Positions 9,661 to 19,626 of a stretch of 64,000 bases of DNA are shown here, one piece after another; position 1 is the stretch's first letter; each line of letters begins with the position of its first letter. This DNA comes from Paralithodes platypus (lineage: Eukaryota; Arthropoda; Malacostraca; Decapoda; Lithodidae), in contig CM064495.1 in the NCBI GenBank assembly GCA_032716605.1, positions 25,079,760 to 25,143,759 on the forward strand. Reading direction: 5' to 3'. The position numbers and the translations under genes are program-made. Below the pieces are notes generated by a model that worked only from the letters and a program-made list of their open reading frames with translations, ran no database searches and was not told the origin of the DNA.

Positions 9661-11772
9661 AGGGAATATAAGGATCAAACAAAATTGAGGAAAAGAACTA
9701 ACCCAGAATTGCCAATGAAAAGAAAGCTTTGGATAGTGATTAGAAGAAAGAAGCGATTGTGGAAAAGACTAGAATTGTTAAAAAAAAACATGGGGTCTAG
9801 TATAGAAGTTAAAAAGTGGATCTGGAATGCAGACAAATAAACAATACAATAAGGTGGGAAACAAGGCGAGGGGGGAAGGACAGGAAGAAAGAGATAGCTA
9901 GAAATGTGAAGGATAATCCAAAAATATTCTGGAAGTACATTCGGAAAAGTTAACAAAGAGAGTAGGGATCCCAGAGCTGGTAGGGGGGTTGAATGAGGAA
10001 GTAGAGCGGAGACTGATAAGGAGAAAGCAGAGGTGCTGCGGAAATACTTTCCGGGGTACTAACAGTGGAGGCGGAGGTTGCAGTGCCTACTATTCCCATC
10101 AAACAGGCACCGGCACTAGAACTAATAGAGTTTTCCCATGCTAGAATAAGAAGGGCTATAGACAAAAGTAACAGAAGTAAGTCACCGGGAACGATGGGAT
10201 ACACCCAAGAATCATAAGGAAGGAGGGCAGATATAGTAGAGCCATTGAAAATGTTATTTGAGGTATCGTTTAATACAGGACAAATCCCGATGGACTGGAG
10301 AGAGGCGAACATAACATCTATATTTAAGAAGGGAAAGAGAAATGACCCAGGGAATTATAGACCAGTCAGTTTGACAAGTGTTGTGTGTAAACTAATGGAA
10401 ACGGTAATTAGAGAAGAAATAATGGATCATATGAAGTCAAACCAACTTTTCATTGTAGACCGTTCGGATTCTGCCGGGGAGGTCCTACGGTACTACAGCT
10501 AATTAAGGTGGTAGATGATTGGATGCAAATTCTAGAAGATGGTGATGTAATAGACGTGGTATATTGCGATTTTATGAAGGCCTTCGATAAGGTCCCACAT
10601 AAAAGGTTAATAGAGAAAGTTAGAAGCTATAATATAGGGGAGAAATGTGTGAAATGGATAGAAGCCTTCCTGAAAGATCGGAGACAGAGGGTACTGGTGA
10701 ATGGAATAGGCTCGGGGTGGAGGGAAATTACAATTGGGGTACCTCAGGGATCTGTGTTGGGACCACTGCTGTTCGTTATATTTATCAAGGACTTACTGAA
10801 GTTATAACTAATGGAAGTGAGGTATACCTGTATGCGGATGACACTAAGCTGTATAGAAGAGTGAGGAGTAAGGAAGATATGGGTTTGCTTCAAGGAGATG
10901 TGGAGCCCGAAGGGATGGTCTGAGCATTGGTTAATGCCTTTTCATCCCAAAAAATGCAAGTACATGCGGATTGGGACCAGCAAGATAGACAAGGTAGGAT
11001 ACAGTATGTATGAAGCGATGGAGGAAGTGAATGCAGAAAAGGATATAGGAGTAGTGATAGACAATAAGTTAAATTTCTCAGAACATTTAGCGGAAAAGAT
11101 AAACAAAGCCAATAGAATTGTAGGGCTGATAAGGAGGACATTTGTGTCACTTGACGAAGAAATCTTCAGGAATCTCTATACAGCGCTGGTTAGGCCGCAC
11201 CTGGAATATGCGCACCAGGTGTGGGCTCCATATATGGTAAAGGATATAGAAGCAGTGGAGAAAGTGCAGAGGAACACATCTAAAGGAGAGCTAGCAAGCT
11301 GGTACCAACGTTGAAGAACGCGGGCTATGAGCAGAGGTTGAGGACACTTGGGCTTCCGACACTGGCATATAGGAGAAAGAGAGGGGATATGATAGAGACT
11401 TTTAAGATAGTGTCAGGAAAGTACGATGAGGATGTGTGTGAAGGTAGCTTCTTGATGCGGGAGGGAACTAGAACGAGAGGACACTCTAAGAAAATTTACA
11501 AAGAAAGAAATAGGCTTGAGAAGGCAAAGAACTCATTTTGTGATAGAGTGGTAAATGAGTGGAACACACTGCCCCAGTATGTAGTCGATTCCGAATCAAT
11601 AAGGGAGTTTGAAAGTAATCTTGATAAAGCATGGGGAAGACAAGATTTGAAGTTTGATTATAAAACAAAAATACAGAATAGTAAAAATGTTGCGTCTGCT
11701 ACCGCCGCCGCCAACACTGTGAACGACCGCAGCAGTGCAAGTACTGGTACTGAGCTGGATACACAGGCATAG
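9661..11772 (+). pseudogene. CR1-C2 linker, reverse transcriptase and C terminus
   Basis: The linker (9660-10180) is broken by several indels compared with CR1-C1. RT motifs: GNYRPVSLTSVVCKLMETVI (about 10350), [16 protein letters not shown] (catalytic Asp), [26 protein letters not shown] (DD), FHPKKCKYMRIGTSK, EKDIGVVIDNKLNFS. Then comes the thumb and C-terminal region with LVRPHLEYAHQVW, YEQRLRTLGLPTLAYRRKRG and FCDRVVNEWNTLPQ, ending at 11772. The fingers segment around 10470-10505 is damaged, and there are frame changes near 10800, 10900 and 11312. Otherwise it closely matches CR1-C1. Confidence 0.85.
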
Positions 11773-11812
11773 TTTGCCTTTTTCCAGAGGATCTACTGTA
11801 AGAAACTGTAAG

Positions 11813-14074
11813 AAACTACTCCTATATCCTTTTCTGCATTCACTTCCTCCATCGTTTCATACATACTGTATCCTACCTTGTCTATCTTGCTTGTCCCAAT
11901 CCGCATGTACTTGCATTTTTTTGGATGAAAAGGCATTAACCAATGCTCAGACCATCCCTTCATGCCCTCCAAATCTCCTTGAAGCAAACCCACATCTTCC
12001 TTACTCCTCACTCTTCTATACAGCTTAGTGTCATCCGCATACAGGTATACCTCACTTCCATTAGTTACAACTTCAGGTAAGTCGTTGATAAATATACCGA
12101 ACAGCAGTGGTCCCAACACAGATCCCTGAGGTACCCCACTTGTAATTTCCCTCCACCCCAAGCCTATTCCATTCACCAGTACCCTCTGTCTCCGATCTTT
12201 CAGGAAGGCTTCTATCATTTCACACATTTCTCCCCTATATTATAGCTTCTAACTTTCTCTATTAACTTTTTATGTGGGACCTTATCGAAGGCCTTCATAA
12301 AATCGCAATATACCACGTCTATTACATCACCATCTTCTAGAATTTGCATCCAATCATCTACCACCTTAATTAGCTGTAGTACCGTCGACCTGCCCGGCAA
12401 GAATCCGAACTGTCTCCCACTGAAAAGTTGGTTTGACTTCATATGCTCCATTATTCCTTCTCTAATTACCGTTTCCATTAGTTTACACACAACACTTGTC
12501 AAACTGACTGGTCTATAATTCCCTGGGTCATTTCTCTTTCCCTTCTTAAATATAGCTGTTATGTTCGCCTCTCTCCAGTCCATCGGGATTTGTCCTGTAT
12601 TAAACGATACCTCAAATAACATTTTCAATGGCTCTACTAACATCTCACCTCCTTCCTTTGTGATTCTTGGGTGTATCCCATCCGGTCCCGGGGACTTACT
12701 TCTGTTCATTTTTTCTATAGCCCCTTCTTATTCTAGCATGGGAAAACTCTATTAGTTCTACTGCCGGTGCCTGTTTGATGGGAATAGTAGGCACTGCATC
12801 ATCCGACTCCACTGTTAGTACCCCCCCAAAGTATTTCCCCAGCACCTCTGCTTTCTCCTTATCAGTCTCCGCTCTACTCCCATCATCCAACTCTGGGATC
12901 CCTACTCGTCTTGTTAACTTTTCCTGAATGTACTTCCAGAATATTTTTGGATTATCGTTCACATTTCTAGCAATCTCTCTCTCCCTCTCCTTCACCCCCC
13001 TCCTTGTTTCCCACCTTATTTTATTGTTTATTTGTCTGCGTTCCAGTTCCACTTCTTTAGCTTCTATACTAGACCCCTTGTTCTTTTTTAACAATTTTAG
13101 TCTTTCCCACAATCGTTTCTTTCTTCTAATCAATGTCCAAAGCTTTCTTTTCATTGACAATTCTGGGTTTGGTTTTTTCCTCAATTTTGTTTTATCCTTA
13201 TATTCCCTTACTGGTACACTTTTGGATACAGCATTCTCCAGTTTGACTCTAATTTTCCTCTACATTCCTTCAGCGTCTTCACAGTTCAAGTATTCCCCCC
13301 AGTCAATGTCCAAACACCATCTCAGCAGCTCATAATCTGCTCTATCATACATGTATATTTTTCTATTGCTTCTATTATCCCTCTCTGTTTTAATATTGCA
13401 ACTAAAGCTTCTACAGGCATGGTCACTACGACCTATAGGGCTATCCACATTGACATGTTCCACTATATCCTCCTCATTGCTAAAAATCAAATCAAGTACA
13501 CTCCCCTGCGTCCCATCTCTATATCTTGTCATCTCTGTAATATATTGCGTTAAAAAACAATCTCTCACTTTCTCTATAAACTTATTTTCCAGGCTACCCT
13601 GACCCGCTGGAGTAGTACAATTTGCCCAGTTGATCCTTGGCAAGTTGAAATCTCCAATCAAAATTTTATATTTGTTCTCTCTATTATCTATTTCCTCCAT
13701 TGCTTTCAATAGGTTATCATCCTCTCCCCTACTATTATTTGGTCTTCTATATATACTGTAGAGGCAATTAGAATTGATCCTCTTGCTCATTTTACTTCAA
13801 TACACAAATACTCACAATACTGCGGTCTCATATCCACCTCATTAACCTTGAGCTCTTTTCTTACATAAATAAACAGTCCTCTTCCGACCTCTGCTCTAAT
13901 AGCATTTCTCTCATATAACTCAAAACCCTCCAAACTATACTCTACCAGTTCCCTTTCAATTCTAGCATTTTTTGGTCTTACTTCCTGTAAGGCTATGATA
14001 TCAGGTTTTTCCTCTTCATCCTGCAACCTACATATCAGTTCTCTTTTCTTGTCCTGGGTAAAACACATCCACAT
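11813..14074 (-). pseudogene. CR1-C1 ORF2: endonuclease and reverse transcriptase
   Basis: Better preserved than CR1-C2. On the minus strand the endonuclease (14074-13260) shows IIALQEVRPKNAR (catalytic Glu), RGLFIYVRKELK, KILIGDFNLPRINW and RSDHACRSF. The linker follows (13184-12696). RT (12709-11813): [107 protein letters not shown]. It breaks off after AEKDIGVV because CR1-C2 is inserted there. Frame changes near 13790, 13260, 12700 and 12235 leave it inactive, but the long open segments suggest a recent insertion. Confidence 0.88.
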
Positions 14075-14099
14075 TACTAAACATAATCCTTAATCCATC

Positions 14100-14999
14100 T
14101 ACCATTCCTTCATCAATTACACCATCCCGCTCCTCCTGTCCGTACCCTACTCCCCCCTTAGCACTACTGGGTCTGCCACTTTGTCTCCTGTCTCTCCCTG
14201 TGAACAACCTCCACCCGTTCTCTTCCTCCGTCACAACTCCTATCACATTCTCTTCCCTCCCTGATCTCCCCCTCCCTTCTACTCTTATAAACCACTTCTT
14301 CAATTTTTCCGTCCCTCACTCTCCAGTAAAAATTTCTCTTATCCTCCTCACCCAACTTTCCATTATTTCCATCAGCCTTTTCTTGTAATTCCTTAATTTT
14401 GTTTCTTTGTTCTAAGCTCAAATCCTTCTTTAGTCTTATGTGTTTTAGTTTTTCATTTGTATTTAGCCTCCAACTAAAATTTGTCACCGTCTCTGCCACT
14501 GCCCTGGTTTTAAACTGTACCCATATAGGTCTCATCTCTCCCCTTTTATATCTACCTATCCTACTGACCTCCTCCACCTGCCCTTCCCATCCATATCCGT
14601 CTTCATCCACACCGTCATGACCTCCTTCACTGTCTCCATATCCCTCACTTTTCTCACTCCATTATCATTCATATGAGCTCTATATCTCCATACAAGATTA
14701 CACCCTATCCCTGTCCATGGCCTCCCTCACGACACTCTCCTTGTTCTTCATGACCCCTACAACTGCACTCTCCAACCTTATTTGGTCATATTCATTTCTT
14801 CCTTTTGCTCTTTCATAATATCCTCCAAATCCTTGAATTTCTGTTTACCTACCACCGTCCATGCAGTTGACTTCTTTACTTCCTTGAAACGTCCTTCGTA
14901 TTCCTTCAGCTGCTCCTTCAATGCCATATTCTCTGCTCCCAGTTCATCTATCCTTTTCAATACCATCTCTAGGCTTTCATTAACTGCCGAAATAGGCCT
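14100..14999 (-). pseudogene. CR1-C1 ORF1, C-terminal part (coiled coil, RNA-binding-like)
   Basis: Minus strand. A heptad-rich segment (VLKRIDELGAENMALKEQL, then EGRFKEVKKS) at 14966-14800 looks like a coiled coil. A domain with RPIWVQFKTRAVAETV and HIRLKKDLSLEQRNKIKEL (about 14530-14390) follows, and it ends with a basic stretch before ORF2. Known: CR1-group ORF1 proteins often join a coiled coil to an RRM-like domain that binds LINE RNA. A frameshift separates the two segments. The N-terminal part is at 17416-17640, beyond the TIR element. Confidence 0.65.
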
Positions 15000-15330
15000 G
15001 AGGCGCGGTTTTGCGAGCGTATTGGCTTATCCAGCCTTAAGCCAAGAGCGAAATTCGTTTTTGCGAGGACAAAACTTAAGCCAAACTCGAGCCGCGCTTA
15101 AGCAGGATCGACTTTTCTCAATCCGCCCTGAAAGGCCGCTTGACTTTGGGACCTTGGCTTAAGCGGGAATTGTTTGTAAACAATATCTGTTTTGTTTTTT
15201 TTTGTTTTTTCATTGTTTTGTATTGGGTAAATACCATAGAGACCAGATCGAGTGTATATTATGAATACATAAGTAATGTAATATATATTATATTACCGGT
15301 ATATTATATAATGATATTCTATTATATTAA

Positions 15331-16582
15331 GAACATAAGAACATAAGAAAATGGGAGTCTGCAGAAAGCCGATTGGCCTAAGCAAGGCAGATCCCTGTCC
15401 CACACAACCCCAATTACAAAGCCCAATTATAGGCTCAACACTCTAATACCCTGAGGATCATCTTACCAAAACGGTTAGAGATTAACGCAGGATTACGGGG
15501 GTCTGCAGAGCGCTGATTGGCCCAACCCTGCTGATCCCCCTTCACACTCAACCCTTCTCGTCCATATGCTTATCCAATTTTATCTTAAAGCTCCCTATCG
15601 TTTTTAATCCCACTATAGCATTGGTAGTCCATTCCACCCATCTACAACTCTGTTACCAAAACCAATATTTGCCTATATCTTTTCTGAAACGAAATTTATC
15701 TAATTTGAAACCATTGGTACGAGTTCTTTCGCTATCACTGAGCTTTAGTACATTTGTCATGTCCCCTTTGTTAATCCCACTAACCCACTTGAACACCTCT
15801 ATCATATCCCCTCTAACTCTGCGTCTCTCTAACGAATGTAAGCCTAATTTCTTCAACCTTTCTTTATACAGAAGATTTCTAATATTATGGATCATTTTTG
15901 TCATTCTACGTTGTACTCTCTCCAATGAATCTATGTCCATTCTGTAATAATGACACCAAAATTGAACAGCATAATCCATATGGGGTCTCACTAATGACAA
16001 GTAAAGTTTTAAGATAACATCAGCAGTTCTGTTACTCACACCCCTTGAGATGAACCCGAGAATCCTGTTTGCCTTGTTTCGAATGCTTATACACTGTTGT
16101 CTAGGCTTCAAATCATTGCTAACAAACACACCTAGATCTTTCTCACAATTCGAGTTTTCTAATTCCACATTAGCTAGTTTATATTTAACATGTGTATGCA
16201 TCTTCCCTATCTTTAATACCTTGCATTTGTCAATGTTAAACTTCATCTGCCAATTTACTGACCATTCGTGTAAGGTATCTAGATCCCTTTGGAGGCACTC
16301 TATATCTCTATCTGAATCAATTGTTCTCCCCATTTTGGTATCGTCTGCAAATTTACTTATCCTACTAGTTATACCTAAATCAAGGTCATTTATGTATATA
16401 ACAAACAACAGAGGACCTAATACAGATCCCGGGGGGACACCACTTTTGACTGCTCCCTATTCTGACTTCGTACCATTTATGCTGACTCTCTGCTTACTAC
16501 CAATTAGCCATGACCTAATCCATCCCAACAACGCCCCACCTATTCCATGCGCCTCAACCTTTCTCATCAATCTCTTATCAAT
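15331..16582 (-). mobile_element. CR1-D, 5'-truncated LINE with TTCTTATG tail
   Basis: On the minus strand it begins inside the RT (at KRLMRKVEAHG near 16580), runs through a 3' UTR of about 300 bases, and ends with TTCTTATGTTCTTATGTTCT (15331-15350), an octamer repeat tail. Octamer tails are a classical CR1 feature. It sits inside the TIR element. Confidence 0.8.
15653..16582 (-). pseudogene. CR1-D reverse transcriptase, C-terminal half
   Basis: Minus-strand frames give KRLMRKVEAHGIGGALLGW, then PPGSVLG-type turn sequence near 16430 with a frame change, FVIYINDLDLG, SKFADDTKMGR (catalytic DD), FNIDKCKVLKIGK, KDLGVFVSND, LVRPHMDYAVQFW, RVQRRMTKMI, YKERLKKLGLHSLERRRVRG and MIEVFKWVSG. From 16408 to 15653 it is one open frame. 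The end (after DIGKYWFW) shifts frame into VDGWN. A typical CR1 C-terminal region, of a different family from CR1-A and CR1-C. Confidence 0.85.
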
Positions 16583-16805
16583 CTCAATATTATAGTTAGC
16601 TTGATATGCACTATTACAGGACACACAGTAGGCTATTGGCAGAATCATCCAGGCCGATCTGGAAAATACTCGTTCTGTGTGTGTAAAGAAATCCTTCTAG
16701 TTCCCAAATCGTGTTATTGAGCCGGGGTATTGTCATAACACTGGATAATTTTGTACTATATTGTGAACGTTACCAAGATATACAAACACTATAGTCCATT
16801 CATTC

Positions 16806-16987
16806 TAGGTTGGGCAGAAATCGTAACCTCTAACCTCTGTAACTCAAAAAGGGCTTAAGCAAATGAGTCGTCAATTTATTCACATAATCCCTAGCCAAGT
16901 CTGCCTAGTTGGTAGAAATATTAGCTCGATTACTGTAGTCTTTTTTGAGTTATGAGAGGTTGGGGTTTACGATTTCTGCCCAACCTA
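16806..16987. repeat. Long inverted repeat (hairpin) with about 45-base arms
   Basis: The left arm 16806-16850 starts TAGGTTGGGCAGAAATCG and ends AACTCAAAAA. The right arm 16941-16987 is its near-complement, starting TTTTTTGAGTTATGAGAGG and ending CTGCCCAACCTA. A spacer of about 90 bases separates them. It could be a small foldback MITE nested in the TIR element. No coding capacity. Confidence 0.75.
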
Positions 16988-17415
16988 TACAGTAGCCTAT
17001 AATGTACGGACTAGGCCTAGGCCTATAGCAAACTATTTGATAGGCCTTACACAAATAATATAATTAAATAGCCGACATACTATTCAGAGAATAATAAAAC
17101 AGGAAATAGACATAAATTTGGACAAAAAGACAAAAGAAGTTGAAATATCAGTAAATAATCAAAAGCTTAATCAATAACAAATATGGGGGGGCCGTTGAAA
17201 AGGTGATCTCCCCGAAACAATTAAGGGACAAACCTTTACAATGGCACCAGATCAGACCACTAGGTCGTCTTGTTGTTCCGCCATTTTCAGTGTTTGTGTT
17301 TATGTCACGTGAACTTGTGGTCGAAGTCGAGCCAAACCATTTTTGCGCGGCTGCTCTTGCTTAAGCCAAAGGGGGAAGCCAGGCTTAAGCCAAAAAGCTC
17401 TCAAAAATGCGCCTC

Positions 17416-17640
17416 TGCATTCACTTCCTTCGCTAGGCCTATCCCCTTCCCCTCCTGACACACTACACATTACACCCAGTGCCTTAACTTTCTCACCAAT
17501 ATCCCCCTTCCATTTCTCCGTATCACTCATCCACTTTTCCAAATCCTTCACAAAAAATAATAACTCTTCTAACTTATTATCTGTGCTCTTGAACCCACGA
17601 AAACGTTGTAACTTTCTTCCGCCTCCGTCGTCCCCGAATT
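17416..17640 (-). pseudogene. CR1-C1 ORF1, N-terminal part
   Basis: The minus-strand frame includes KLEELLFFVKDLEKW, MSDTEKWKGDIGEKV and KALGVMCSVSGGEGD, a helical charged segment that suits the N terminus of a LINE ORF1. It is cut at 17416 by the TIR element. An ATG lies near 17651 but in another frame, so a frameshift near the start is likely. From 17650 to 17736 the sequence is 5' UTR. Confidence 0.5.
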
Positions 17641-17736
17641 CCCTCCGCCATGTTTGTTTACAAACTCAAAAACTCACAATACTACCGCTGTTCCGTCACT
17701 ACACCTCTGATTTCACTATACAGTATATCACCCCTC

Positions 17737-17744
17737 CACCACAC
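17737..17744. repeat. 8-bp target site duplication (CACCACAC), left copy
   Basis: CACCACAC precedes the left end of the hAT-like element here and follows its right end at 26773-26780. An 8-bp duplication is the hAT signature. Confidence 0.8.
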
Positions 17745-18091
17745 CAGCGTTGCCAGTCGTACGATAATTATCGTACAAATACAATAATTTGACCATTTGT
17801 ACAATGTACAATACCAGGTGTACAATAATGCGATAATTCGGGAATTTGTACAATAATTCAGTGCCTATTTACAATAATTTGAAAATTGTTGAACAAATGG
17901 TAAAACAAATATAGAAAATTGTATTTAAGTTGAAATCAACATAAACACCGATTTCCACAATATATAATACCAGTCATAACACCTGTAGGCTATTCATACT
18001 ACAGTAGACAAGGACACACCTACTGGTACATACATACACTTGTATAAACTATCTCCAATAGTAAACTACACTCTTACTGTATAGTTTATTT

Positions 18092-18385
18092 GTTAGTAGT
18101 CTTGGCAAATCCAACGTCAAGGCTATTAACCTAATTGCAATGACGACTTGTCTATTTTGACTGCTATGTCGTCATTCCAACCGCGGTTAAAAAGAAAACG
18201 TCTAGAGTTTACTCCTTATCTTCCGCTAGGAGACGTTCTAGATTAACCAAAACTACCACCGAAGGTGAAAAAGCATAGAAGAGAAGAAAAAGGGGTTTAC
18301 CGTAGTTACCGCTTAAGGCCCATCCTGTGTTCCGTCATGTGCAGATCCCTGTCGAACGTGCGCATGAGCGACCCTCTCTTGTTAT
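18092..18385 (+). repeat. DIRS-B left inverted terminal repeat
   Basis: Starts GTTAGTAGTCTTGGCAAATC and ends GCGACCCTCTCTTGTTAT. It matches the reverse complement of 25972-26265 with scattered indels, including CCGCGGTT, GGAGACGTT and TTCCGTCATGTGCAGATCCC. Confidence 0.88.
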
Positions 18386-19626
18386 CATTTTTTCACGCGC
18401 TCCATTGAATGCAGTCGCTTTTTGTTGTGCTCCTTTAATTCACCCTGTTTAGGTTCGTTTCGGCTTATCTGGCCTTCTTTTTTGTTAGACAGATGTTACG
18501 TGATCTAGGGCACACGTCAGTGTGTTTAAATGGAGACGCGTGTGGGAATAGCTACCGAAGGTACGGGGGCGCCTGGCGTTCCTCGTGTGTGTTTTTATTT
18601 CATTTCTCTGTTCATATTCTTTTTTCCTGTTAGTCTGGGCATTGGTTAGCTTTTAGCTTATTTTAGCCTAGCTTGTTTCGGATACGGGAAGTGCTATGGC
18701 CCCTATGAGTTTTTCATATTTTCATAGCCTAGGTGTACAGTTGGTTCACGATCTGAGATTTCGTGGTGGCGGTGCTGTTTGTAGGGTTTGTGTCGGCCGC
18801 ATTATTAGCGTTATTCCCGAGTCCCCCCTTTCGAGCCTTCACTGTGTCTCAAGGGCCTGGGCGCTTGGTGGTTCGTGTTATCCTGGGGTACCCCACGGGG
18901 GCCCCTCCTTCACACCACAGGGTTTTTCGCCCCTGACACATTCTCTCCTCACGGCTAGGCCACCCTTTTTCTCGCCAGTTTCATTTACTGGTTTTTGTGT
19001 TCCCTTACTGTTTTCACCTCCATCCTTTCATACCCTTTTGCCCAATCCTGGGGTACCCTACGGGGGCCCCTGTTTGTGCCAAACCACCCTTCCTGCCACT
19101 TCTCCTCATGGGCTTTGCTCTATCTCTGTGGGTTGGGTGGTTCCTAGGGGATGTGCCTCCTCTCCCCTGGTGTGTCTTCCTTGCCTCTCCCTTGACCGGT
19201 TGAGTCAGGATATTATCAAGGAAGACACTGCTCAGCTTGATGGCCATCGTCGCTTGGAGTTCATAAGGAGATGACGCTTTTTTCTGGGCCTCTTTGGTAT
19301 TTCCTAGACGCTCCTCTCGCTTTTTCCGCCGCGGCCCCCCCCGGCCGGCCCCGCAATTTGGGGGGGTGCTCGTTTCGGCCCCCGGGGCCATTCCGGTCCC
19401 CCGCAATTTTGCGGAGATCGTTGGGGGGGTCCCGCGAAATTGCAGGAGGGTGGTGTCGGTACGGTTATGCCTCCATTGGCCCGCAAATTTGCGGTAATAG
19501 TTGGCTTTCACTATTGACTTTTGTTATGTCATCTTGTTGCCTGATACTATATTGGTGTATGCACTTTACTGGTGTTATAGGCCCTGCATGTAAGATGTTG
19601 AGTGGTGGTTAACACTTTCTCCATCT
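18386..19626 (+). other. DIRS-B leader
   Basis: Between the left repeat and the gag-like region, with no recognisable domain. It has two copies of CCTGGGGTACCC(C/T)ACGGGGG (about 18882 and 19046) and a cluster of CCGCAAATTTGCGG-type palindromes. An open frame at 18696-19274 is rich in Pro, Ser and Cys but shows no family motif, so I do not call it a gene. Confidence 0.5.
19351..19494. repeat. Cluster of CCGCAA..TTGCGG palindromes in the DIRS-B leader
   Basis: CCGCAAATTTGCGG at 19481-19494 is a perfect 14-base palindrome and CCGCAATTTTGCGG at 19401-19414 has perfect 6-base arms. Decayed relatives are at about 19351 and 19432. Spacing is about 30-50 bases. Confidence 0.75.

Larger units (their letters stand above)
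8705..11812 (+). mobile_element. CR1-C2: sister copy inserted antisense into CR1-C1
   Basis: A plus-strand copy of the same CR1 family as CR1-C1. It is 5'-truncated just before the ORF2 start (near TAGGGTACGGACTGG at about 8725) and ends in CTGTAAGAAACTGTAAGAAA at 11792-11811. The minus-strand family member stops at 11813 inside GAT-ATA-GGA-GTA and resumes at 8704 with GTG-ATA-GAC, which are adjacent codons in the intact family sequence (visible in CR1-C2 at about 11050). Any target site duplication is only about 2 bases. Confidence 0.85.
15000..17415. mobile_element. TIR element in CR1-C1 ORF1 (unclassified DNA transposon)
   Basis: Inverted ends: the left reads GAGGCGCGGTTTTGCGAGC from 15000. 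The reverse complement of the right (to 17415) reads GAGGCGCATTTTTGAGAGC. Both are followed by TTGGCTTA, and repeated GCTTAAGCC-type motifs lie near both ends (15040-15170 and 17360-17395). ORF1 coding sequence flanks both sides. I see no transposase and no clear target duplication, so I leave the superfamily open. A CR1 fragment (15331-16582) and a hairpin (16806-16987) lie inside. The remaining sequence is AT-rich and non-coding. Confidence 0.7.
11813..17736 (-). mobile_element. CR1-C1, 5' and middle part (interrupted)
   Basis: Minus-strand LINE of the same family as CR1-C2. It extends from 5' UTR sequence at about 17640-17736 through ORF1 (split by the TIR element at 15000-17415) and ORF2 to 11813, where CR1-C2 interrupts it. 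The remainder is at 8089-8704. Its 5' UTR is cut by the hAT-like element at 17745, so sequence to the right of 26780 may be more 5' UTR. Confidence 0.8.
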
